In this document: in pieces, positions 7,573 to 13,676 of the stretch | Numbering within the stretch: position 1 is the stretch's first letter | Layout of the letters: each line of letters opens with the position of its first letter | Notes under the pieces: generated by a model | What the model was told of the DNA's origin: nothing | The model's database searches: none | The model's input: the letters and a program-made list of their open reading frames with translations, nothing else | Program-made: the position numbers and the translations under genes | Assembly: GCA_015180985.1 (NCBI GenBank) | Contig: CP054185.1 | Span: forward strand, 1,357,001 to 1,421,000 | Origin: Flammeovirgaceae bacterium | GTDB lineage: Bacteria; Bacteroidota; Bacteroidia; Cytophagales; Cyclobacteriaceae | DNA: 64,000 nucleotides | Reading direction: 5' to 3'

Positions 7573-8196
7573 TCACGGAGCTATTAACAAAAGTAAGCTT
7601 TTCCATAGTGCCAGGCCGGTAAAAAAGGTTATGAATACGGTTGCAGTAACCGGTTTATCCGACTCCTTGTTGAGTTCCTGACTTAACAACCAGCAAAAGG
7701 TTACATCCAGGATGCCGAAGGTGTTGAAAAATGCGGCTGTTTTGCCCTGCATGGCAAGACCCGCCAGGTTGCTGATTTGGGTGATTGAAAACAGCCTGAA
7801 TGCATTTAATTCAAAGTAGGTGTAATCCTGTTGAAAGAACTGGAAGTAGAAGAACTTGACAAACTCTGTAATAAAAAAAATCGGATAGAGTTTCAATACA
7901 CCCTCAAGGAGATTATACCATGATAGCTTCAGATTAGCCAAAAGTAATCCGATATATAATAAAGTTATGGTGCCGAAAACTTTCGCCCCGGTAAGTAATA
8001 AATGGGTTAGATTTTTGAGCAGAATCCTGTTATTTGATTGGCTTTGTTCTGCAAGTTTTGTTGCTGTTTCGTTATCCAGATAATTTGATAATTCAGAAGC
8101 GAGAATCTCTTCAGTAATTAATGTATTGTTCAGGTAATATTGGATTATGTCTAAAGTAATAAGCAGAAAAATCCATAATAGCACTTCCTTTTTCAC
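7573..8196 (-). CDS. polytopic membrane protein of cassette C
   Basis: About 207 aa, family unknown. I prefer the GTG at 8196 (KKEVLLWIFLL) over TTG at 8205 because the latter gives a less basic start; both leave a short gap to the upstream gene. Four or five membrane helices are likely: residues ~5-20, ~62-85, ~100-122, ~150-170 and ~185-205, with a polar loop rich in Glu/Asn after the first. Size and helix layout match the 210-aa protein at 38145, including a FF.FQFFQ-like aromatic stretch. Possible distant paralogues. It sits between the lipocalin-like and the 142-aa genes. Confidence 0.65.
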   Translation of the reverse strand: MKKEVLLWIFLLITLDIIQYYLNNTLITEEILASELSNYLDNETATKLAEQSQSNNRILLKNLTHLLLTGAKVFGTITLLYIGLLLANLKLSWYNLLEGVLKLYPIFFITEFVKFFYFQFFQQDYTYFELNAFRLFSITQISNLAGLAMQGKTAAFFNTFGILDVTFCWLLSQELNKESDKPVTATVFITFFTGLALWKSLLLLIAP

Positions 8197-8216
8197 ATTA
8201 TACAAGTTGAGTTATC

Positions 8217-8666
8217 TCACTTAGCATTATTTTTATTTTTTTGAACTCTTTTTAGCCAGTAATTCTGGGTACCCTTATAGTCAATGACAATTAATGTATC
8301 AGCATTAATAACATATTTATAAGTTGATTCACCAGTATTCATTCCGGGTTGATTTTGGGTGATGATGAGATTGCCGTTACGAGTGCTCCAGGAAAGGGAG
8401 GACTTTTGACTTTTCAAATTGAGCTTACTTAGCTTTTGTTCCTTGTAGGGAGAGTTACTAGATAATGTGCCATTTGCATAATATTGACGTCTAGCATTTC
8501 GCAATATTGGATCAGTTGGCTGTATTACCGAATTGGCGTCCTTACTAAATAAGAATAGCCATTCACCAACCAACGCTTCATCACGTTGAGGTTGTGACTT
8601 TTGAGCAAATAGATTGTATCCGATGAAACAATAAGAAAGGAATATAAATACAACAAAGGGTTTCAT
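8217..8666 (-). CDS. lipocalin-like exported protein of cassette C
   Basis: 149 aa with a signal peptide (FVVFIFLSYCFIGYNLFAQ). The RDEALVGEWLF motif opens a small beta-barrel-like domain of the lipocalin-like type seen widely in Bacteroidota (LVGxW start, YYANGTL strand, LIITQN, and YKYVINADTLIV near the end). The truncated gene at 10723 is its homologue (RDNALIGEWLI, FYANG, LTITG, YKIYGDT). It follows the peptide gene after a 72-bp gap holding a hairpin. Ligand unknown; a role with the peptide is inferred from the repeated pairing. Confidence 0.7.
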   Translation of the reverse strand: MKPFVVFIFLSYCFIGYNLFAQKSQPQRDEALVGEWLFLFSKDANSVIQPTDPILRNARRQYYANGTLSSNSPYKEQKLSKLNLKSQKSSLSWSTRNGNLIITQNQPGMNTGESTYKYVINADTLIVIDYKGTQNYWLKRVQKNKNNAK

Positions 8667-8689
8667 TTAACTGGTATTTAATTAAATAA

Positions 8690-8714
8690 GAGCAGGAAAA
8701 GTTATTTCCTGCTC
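8690..8714 (-). terminator. intercistronic hairpin after peptide gene C
   Basis: Arms GAGCAGGAAA / TTTCCTGCTC with a 5-nt loop, lying between the peptide stop (8739) and the lipocalin-like start (8666). The following U-content is modest, so it may be a leaky terminator or a 3'-stabilising hairpin. Cassette D has one in the same place with the same CAGGAAA core. Confidence 0.55.
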
Positions 8715-8738
8715 TGCTTTAGATCGACAATTTTGGAA

Positions 8739-9035
8739 CTACTGCATAATGCAAATCATAAGGGCTGCAAAGAGCAAAGCGGCAGCATCAAAATAGTCAT
8801 CTCCCGCCTCCGTGCCTCTGTTTTCCGCATAGAGGAACATTGTATCCGTCCACATATAAAAAATCTCCAAACACCCATCACCATTGCTTGCTGAAATGGC
8901 TTCATATCCGTTGTAATCCGGAATATTAATGTTCGCAGTTACGTTAGGGGTTGAACTTGGCCCGGTGGCCGTACTGAATGAACTTAGCGCAAAAATTGCT
9001 ACTAGGGCAAATACGCTTAACATGATTTTTCTCAT
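8739..9035 (-). CDS. exported small peptide precursor C: conserved front, variable tail
   Basis: 98 aa. Residues 1-22 form a signal peptide (MRKIMLSVFALVAIFALSS). Residues 1-58 are identical, except A49/T49, to the 99-aa protein at 11176 and include NINIPDYNGYEAIS and GDGCLEIF. After residue 58 the two diverge sharply; here the tail is YMWTDTMFLYAENRG... ending FAALMICIMQ. The pattern is a constant leader with an exchangeable C-terminal part. Only one or two cysteines. Likely a secreted or membrane-inserting peptide; activity is unknown. First gene behind the unit C promoter. Confidence 0.75.
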   Translation of the reverse strand: MRKIMLSVFALVAIFALSSFSTATGPSSTPNVTANINIPDYNGYEAISASNGDGCLEIFYMWTDTMFLYAENRGTEAGDDYFDAAALLFAALMICIMQ

Positions 9036-9064
9036 CGTTTTAAGGGTTTATGGTTAAGAATTTT

Positions 9065-9330
9065 AACTCAACCCGGTCGCGCGCTGGGGGTCTTAAATGG
9101 TAAAAGTATAACCTTGTTTTTTTTTTTTTTTCAAAATGGTTTGGGGTATATCTGACGCGCGTGCCTTTTGTACTTAATTCTTCATTAAAAGTTTGTCGGT
9201 TGCTTTAAAAAACTGAATATCCATCCGTTTCCTTTAGCCAAAATGATGTAAGTTTCAGCGCGGTTTTGGCAATTAGTAAAGATGTAAGTAGCAAGACATA
9301 AGTAGTAAGTATGGTCAGTCTTACGTCTTG
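9065..9330. repeat. pnuC-proximal repeat unit C, truncated by the IS region
   Basis: Starts like the others but is the most diverged in the 5' UTR part (GCGCGCTGGGGG). Identity to unit B runs into the heptamer repeat and stops abruptly at CTTACGTCTTG (9330). The right part, including a pnuC fragment, is missing; the IS256-family element follows at 9360. Confidence 0.8.
9101..9136 (-). promoter_or_regulatory. candidate phase-variable promoter of cassette C, poly-A spacer of 15
   Basis: Minus strand: TTTTG, 15 A, CAAGGTTA, TACTTTTA; spacer 23 nt. It lies about 65 nt before the peptide ATG at 9035. Confidence 0.6.
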
Positions 9331-9359
9331 ACACTGCCTAATTAAGTGTGTAAGTGCTG

Positions 9360-10727
9360 GGTAACGACTAAGCAACTGCGTAAAGGTTTTATATTTTGCA
9401 TCTGCCTTCGAAGATAGTTAAAAATTGATTTACGATTAGTGGCCAGTTTCTCACGGGCAAGGTCCATTTTTTGGTGATCTCCCGTAAAGCCAGGTACACC
9501 GCTTTCACCACCGCCTGGTCGTCAGGGAACGAAAGTTTGTTGTTGGTATACTTGCGGATTTTTCCGTTGAGATTTTCGATAATGTTCGTGGTATAGATCA
9601 GCGTTCGGATTTCGATCGGATAATCGAAGAAGTGCGTGAGGTTATCCCAATTCGTTTTCCACGACTTGATAGCATGCGGATATTTTTGCCCCATGTTACT
9701 TCAAGGTTGCTCTAAGGCTTGAGCAGCCAGGCTCTTTGTTTGGTGCTCCGTAAACAGTCTTCAAATCGGCTACAAATTGTTTCTTGTCTTTCCAGACAAC
9801 GTAGCGAAGCGCATTTCTGATCTGATGAACTACACAAATCTGGGTTACCGATTGGGTAAACACGCTGGTGATTGCATCGGTGAAGCCCTTCAGATTATCG
9901 GTGCTGGTGATGAGAATATCTTCCACGCCACGGCTTTAAATCAGTAAGTACACTTATCCAGAATGAAGCACTTTCGCTTTCACCCAGCCACATGCCCAAT
10001 ACTTCCTTAAACCCCTGAGCATTAAGGCCTACGGCCAGGTAAATGGTTTTGTTGATCACCTTCCCATTCTGCCGGACTTTGAATACGATCCCATCCATCC
10101 ACACCACAAAGTACACCGATGAAAGAGGCCTGCTTTGCCACTCCGTTACCAACGTATGTACCCGCGAGGTAACGTTGAAATAGTGGCATCCGAAACATTC
10201 ACACCATAGATTTCCCGGATTTGTATTTCAATGTCGCGTACGCTCATACCCCGGGCATATAAGGAGATGATAATTTCTTCGATGCCTTCTACGAACCGGC
10301 TGCGCTTGGGAACCAGGACGGGCTCAAACGTGCTGTTCCGATCCGAGGTACTTCTATCTGTAGTTCACCTCGCGTGGTCTTGATGGTCTTACGGGTTTTT
10401 CCGTTCCGTGAGTTCCCGGAGTTAATCCCTTCTGGTGAATGTTTGGCATAGCCCAAATGGCCATCGAGTTCACCTTCCAGCATTTGCTCCATGCCCTTTT
10501 TGAAAAGTTCATCGATAAAGCTGTTGAGGTCTTTCGAATTCTTAAATTGCTTGAGAAACTCAGGGGTGAGCATCTCTTTGAGTAGTGGGTGTTGTTCTTG
10601 ATTTTCCATGGTAACTGTGTTTAAAGTTAAGTCTTTAAATGCAACCGATTCGGCTGAAAGTGGTACATTCCACATCCCCTTTCAGCAAGGCCGAATCGGG
10701 CCTTTACACAGTTGCTTAGTCGTTACC
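9360..10727. mobile_element. IS256-family insertion sequence, inactive
   Basis: 1,368 bp bounded by inverted repeats beginning GGTAACGACTAAGCAACTG; the 27-bp arms at 9360-9386 and 10701-10727 differ at one base. It contains a full-length but frameshifted transposase on the minus strand. The bases flanking the two ends show no target duplication, and its right end cuts the lipocalin-like gene of cassette D. The gene's remainder is not on the left side, so a deletion or recombination followed insertion. The 29 bp at 9331-9359 belong neither to the repeat unit nor clearly to the IS. Confidence 0.85.
9389..10609 (-). pseudogene. IS256-family transposase, several frameshifts
   Basis: Starts at ATG 10609 (MENQEQHPLLKEMLTPEF). 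The reading frame shifts first near 10340 (RGELQIEVPRIG instead of PRDRN...), and the rest lies in three further frames: WMDGIVFKVRQNGKVINKT and WLGESESASFW (9895-10152), TDNLKGFTDAITSVF and QICVVHQIRNALRYV (9696-9926), and LRTLIYTTNIIENLNGKIR (9389-9694). Together these cover the mutator-type DDE transposase over its usual ~400 residues. No single frame can give an active enzyme. Confidence 0.9.
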
Positions 10728-11106
10728 GCGTATCTCCGTATATTTTATATGAAATTTCTTGTATAAGGACGCCCCTGCCGGTTTCCGGACCTGTAATCGT
10801 TAGTATATTATTGCTAGTTTTCCAACGTAATTCGGGCTTGGGCCCTTTCGTATTCAATGAGTTTAGCTTTCTCTCCATTGCAGGCGAAGTCATAAGGACA
10901 TGGCCGTTAGCGTAAAATATGTACTTCATACCTTTAACTATAGGAAGGAGGCGCTTCTCTGTTCCGTCACAATTTAGTTGATGCGAAATAAGCCATTCTC
11001 CAATCAGGGCATTATCACGGCTGCTTTCAGTTTTTTTTTGTGAATAAAGATTGCCCCACATAAACTGTATAATCACAAACAGAAAGCTGAAAATTGAAAT
11101 TTGCAT
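10723..11106 (-). pseudogene. lipocalin-like gene of cassette D, 3' end removed by the IS
   Basis: 127 aa remain: signal peptide, RDNALIGEWLI, FYANG, LRWKTSNNILTITG and YKIYGDT. At the point where the cassette C homologue continues with a further ~20 residues (TLIVIDYKG...), the frame runs into the IS end and stops after Arg. The last strand of the barrel is therefore missing. Whether the shortened protein folds is unknown. It starts 69 bp after peptide gene D. Confidence 0.7.
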
Positions 11107-11129
11107 AGGCTATACTATTTATAAAATCA

Positions 11130-11160
11130 GTAACAGGAAAGCTTTAAGCTTTCCTGTTAC
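11130..11160 (-). terminator. intercistronic hairpin after peptide gene D
   Basis: Arms GTAACAGGAAAGC / GCTTTCCTGTTAC, a perfect 13-bp stem with a 5-nt loop, then ATTTTAT on the transcribed side. Same position and same CAGGAAA core as the hairpin at 8690. Confidence 0.6.
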
Positions 11161-11175
11161 ATAAAAACTATCCTG

Positions 11176-11475
11176 TCATTCACTAATACATGCCATCAAC
11201 ATCCCATAAAGAAATGCTGCGGAGAATCCATAAAGAGCTTCTTGAGGGCTTCCGGAAGGTGAATCTATGTAGTTAAAAAGAGCATCAGTCCAAGCCATAA
11301 AAATCTCCAAACACCCATCACCATTGCTTGTTGAAATGGCTTCATATCCGTTGTAATCCGGAATATTAATGTTCGCAGTTACGTTAGGGGTTGAACTTGG
11401 CCCGGTGGCCGTACTGAATGAACTTAGCGCAAAAATTGCTACTAGGGCAAATACGCTTAACATGATTTTTCTCAT
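11176..11475 (-). CDS. exported small peptide precursor D: conserved front, variable tail
   Basis: 99 aa. The first 58 residues equal those of peptide C apart from T49. The tail is unrelated in detail: MAWTDALFNYIDSPSGSPQ, then a hydrophobic end YGFSAAFLYGMLMACISE. Both tails keep a WTD motif at about 61-63 and a hydrophobic C-terminus with a Cys five to six residues from the end, so they look like variants of one kind of product. The upstream ~35 bp before the repeat unit is also identical between C and D. First gene behind the unit D promoter, next to intact pnuC. Confidence 0.75.
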   Translation of the reverse strand: MRKIMLSVFALVAIFALSSFSTATGPSSTPNVTANINIPDYNGYEAISTSNGDGCLEIFMAWTDALFNYIDSPSGSPQEALYGFSAAFLYGMLMACISE

Positions 11476-11537
11476 CGTTTTAAGGGTTTATGGTTAAGAA
11501 TTTAACTCAACCCGGTTGCGCACAGGGGTCTTAACAG

Positions 11538-11571
11538 TAAAAGTATAGCCTTTTTTTTTTTTTTTTCAAAA
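11538..11571 (-). promoter_or_regulatory. candidate phase-variable promoter of cassette D, poly-A spacer of 16
   Basis: Minus strand: TTTTG, 16 A, GGCTA, TACTTTTA; spacer 21 nt, the only one of the four within the centre of the usual 17-23 range. It lies about 60 nt before the peptide ATG at 11475. If spacing sets activity, this copy is the best candidate for the ON state. Confidence 0.6.
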
Positions 11572-11706
11572 TGGTTTTGGGTATACCTTACGCGTGTGCT
11601 TTTTGTACTAAATTCTTCATTAAAGTTTAGGTTTACCGTAAAAAACTGAATATCTACACGTTTTCTTTAGCCGGAATGATGTAAGTTTCAGCGCGGTTTT
11701 GGCAAT

Positions 11707-11942
11707 TAGTAAAGATGTAAGTAGCAAGACATAAGTAGTAAGTATGGTCAGTCTTACGTCTTGCTACTTACATTTTAACTACTTACGTCTTATGTCTTGC
11801 GTCTTACTACTTACGTCTTAAAATGAGCAGTAAGATATAAGTAGCAAGACATAAGTAGTAAGTATGGTCGGTCTTAACATTCTGCTACTTACATCTTACT
11901 ACTTACGTCTTATGTCTTGCGTCTTACTACTTACGTCTTAAA
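11707..11942. repeat. tandem, 7-nt-periodic inverted repeats directly before pnuC
   Basis: Left arms are built of units such as TAAGATA, TAAGTAG, CAAGACA; right arms of TACTTAC, GTCTTAT, GTCTTGC. The arms are complementary, so each ~120-bp copy can form a long imperfect hairpin. The second copy ends three bases before the pnuC ATG, leaving no room for a Shine-Dalgarno sequence. Not a CRISPR: no uniform repeats or spacers. Confidence 0.8.
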
Positions 11943-12629
11943 ATGAGTTTCTTCAACATCAGCAACACCTTCTTCGAACTCTGGGGCTACCCCATGAGCT
12001 ACCTGGAGTTTTTCGGCACGGTGGCAGGGTTTGTGGCGGTGTACCTGGCCTCACGCGCCAACATCTGGAGCTGGCCCATCGGCATCATCAACGTTACGTT
12101 GTTTTTCTTCCTGTTCTACCAGGTGCAGCTCTACCCCGATATGTTTTTGCAGGTTTTCTTTTTTGTAACCAACCTGCTGGGCTGGTGGCGGTGGGCACAC
12201 CCCAAACCGTTTGAAGAAGACCGAAAGAAAGAACTGAAGGTTAGCTACATGCCTGCGCGGCAGTTGCTGGTGCTCACTGTCGCTGGGCTTGCCGGCACCT
12301 TGCTATTCGGCTCGCTGGCCAGCCGGTTGCACGAGTGGTTTCCGGTAATTTTCAACAAGCCGAGCGCCTTTCCGTACCTCGATTCATTTGTTACCGTGAT
12401 GAGCATCATTACCACCTTTCTCATGATTCAAAAGAAAATTGAAAGCTGGATCATCTGGATTGTGGTGGATGTGGTGGCCACGTATATGTACTATATGAAG
12501 GAAATAAAATTTGTGGCCCTCGAATACCTTGTCTTTTGTTTTATCGCGGCCTACGGGTTATGGAACTGGCGGAGGGAGTATTTATCATACGATAGTAGCG
12601 GTCAGGCAAAACGTTTTTCCGGATCCTGA
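11943..12629 (+). CDS. pnuC: nicotinamide riboside transporter PnuC
   Basis: 228 aa inner-membrane facilitator for nicotinamide riboside. It has the family's YPMSYLEFFGTVAGFVAVYLAS start, the signature WSWPIGIINVTLFFFLFYQ, and seven or so helices, with NLLGWWRWAHP in the middle. The ATG at 11943 keeps the conserved short N-terminal helix. The kinase that traps the imported riboside lies downstream at 13140, separated by a toxin-antitoxin pair. Its first ~80 bp recur upstream at 4535 and 7022, and partly at 2195. The last 28 bp overlap the toxin gene tail to tail. Confidence 0.92.
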   Translation: MSFFNISNTFFELWGYPMSYLEFFGTVAGFVAVYLASRANIWSWPIGIINVTLFFFLFYQVQLYPDMFLQVFFFVTNLLGWWRWAHPKPFEEDRKKELKVSYMPARQLLVLTVAGLAGTLLFGSLASRLHEWFPVIFNKPSAFPYLDSFVTVMSIITTFLMIQKKIESWIIWIVVDVVATYMYYMKEIKFVALEYLVFCFIAAYGLWNWRREYLSYDSSGQAKRFSGS

Positions 12630-12898
12630 CGATTATCCCAAACTGAAACAATTTCAATCGTTGATTTATGAACCTCGTAAAAGATCAGGTAATTGCCTTT
12701 GATAAGTACGCGGGTTGTGCCGTTTTCGGTTAGCCGACCAAGGTAATTATTTTTTACAAGCAAGGTTGTCAATGCCTCCACTGAATCAATCAGCTTAAGG
12801 CTGTAGGATATGCTTTTGTTTCGCTCAATGTAAAATTCAAGTATGTTCTTAAATTCTTCTTCGGCCCGGTTGGACCAGATTATTTTCTTTTTACCCAT
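12602..12898 (-). CDS. RelE/ParE-family toxin
   Basis: 98 aa. Typical ParE-type layout: IIWSNRAEEEFKNILEFY at the start, a central helix, then GRLTENGTTRVLIKGNYLIFYEV and a closing IEIVSVWDNRQDPEKR. ParE toxins poison gyrase, RelE types cleave mRNA; sequence alone does not settle which. It starts inside the antitoxin gene (19-bp overlap) and ends 28 bp inside pnuC, so insertion of the pair between pnuC and the kinase gene has used the pnuC tail. Confidence 0.82.
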   Translation of the reverse strand: MGKKKIIWSNRAEEEFKNILEFYIERNKSISYSLKLIDSVEALTTLLVKNNYLGRLTENGTTRVLIKGNYLIFYEVHKSTIEIVSVWDNRQDPEKRFA

Positions 12899-13098
12899 GA
12901 TCGGAGCGAGGATAATACTTGCTTGTTCTCCTTGTACAGACCTTTTTTTAACTCCTTGCGGCTTATTTCTATACTCTTCTTTTGCTGAGAAGTCAATGGA
13001 AATAATTCTTCTTCAGCAGAAATTTTAATAAGCTTCAGTGAGGCTAATTCATCAAGTATTTTTCTGGCCTTCGGGTTGAGTACTTTTACCTGCAGCAT
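12880..13098 (-). CDS. antitoxin partner of the ParE-type toxin
   Basis: 72 aa from ATG 13098 (MLQVKVLNPKARKILDEL). Charged, helical, with no obvious DNA-binding motif; the C-terminal KKGLYKENKQVLSSLRSWVK would be the toxin-binding part. Overlap and gene order are those of type II modules. Only position supports the function. Confidence 0.7.
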   Translation of the reverse strand: MLQVKVLNPKARKILDELASLKLIKISAEEELFPLTSQQKKSIEISRKELKKGLYKENKQVLSSLRSWVKRK

Positions 13099-13139
13099 TT
13101 TCAATAGGTTTTCATAAAATTACAAAGAATTACCTGCTT

Positions 13140-13676
13140 GTGATTAACAATATTCTACTTGTTTGCTTCTACGGCCCTGAAAGCACCGGCAAAACGATGA
13201 TGGCCAAAAAAATGGCCGAACACTACAATACCCAGTGGGTGCCTGAGGTAGCACGCGAGTTAATCACAACCAACACATTTAACCGTGAGGACATCATCAA
13301 CATTGGCCGGGCACAAACCGAACGGATTTTTCAGAAAGCCCGCAAGGCAAACAAACTCCTTTTCTGCGATACCGACCTGATTACCACCCAGATTTACTCA
13401 CGCCATTACCTGGGGGTAGTGCCGCCCGTTTTATATGAACTTGAAAAGATGGTTGAATACGACCGCTACTTTCTGTTTGATGTGGATGTGCCCTGGGTGA
13501 GTGACGGCCTGCGCGACATTGGTGAACAAAGCAGACGACAACAGATGATCGAAATCTTTAAGTCGGAGTTAGACCGCAGAAGAATTGGTTACGTTCTCGT
13601 TCAGGGTGATTGGGAAGAACGTGAAAGCATCATTCATCGTGAAGTGCAGAACCTGATTCGCAACACAAATCAGTAA
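13140..13676 (+). CDS. ribosylnicotinamide kinase (NadR C-terminal-domain type)
   Basis: 178 aa, GTG start. P-loop GPESTGKTMMAKK (residues 12-24), then WVPEVARELI, a LLFCDTDLITT segment and RHYLG: the AAA_28 family fused to the C-terminus of NadR in other bacteria. It lacks the NMN adenylyltransferase domain. It would phosphorylate nicotinamide riboside entering through PnuC, giving NMN for NAD synthesis. Its 3' end overlaps the MFS gene by 7 bp, tail to tail. Confidence 0.85.
   Translation: MINNILLVCFYGPESTGKTMMAKKMAEHYNTQWVPEVARELITTNTFNREDIINIGRAQTERIFQKARKANKLLFCDTDLITTQIYSRHYLGVVPPVLYELEKMVEYDRYFLFDVDVPWVSDGLRDIGEQSRRQQMIEIFKSELDRRRIGYVLVQGDWEERESIIHREVQNLIRNTNQ

Larger units (their letters stand above)
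11504..12021. repeat. pnuC-proximal repeat unit D (contains the live pnuC start)
   Basis: Same order as units A-C but longer, because the heptamer repeat is doubled (11707-11826 and 11827-11942). The first half is of the unit B/C type and the second of the unit A type. The join contains AAAATGAGCAGTAAG, that is, the first five bases of a pnuC start fused to the A-type repeat, so this unit looks like a recombinant of the two. Confidence 0.85.

Noticed and set aside
11707-11942. CRISPR array
   Set aside because: The repeat is 7-nt periodic and self-complementary, with no uniform repeats separated by unique spacers, and no cas genes are present.
11830-11942. Riboswitch controlling pnuC
   Set aside because: The leader is filled by the heptamer repeat and I see no known NAD or other aptamer pattern.
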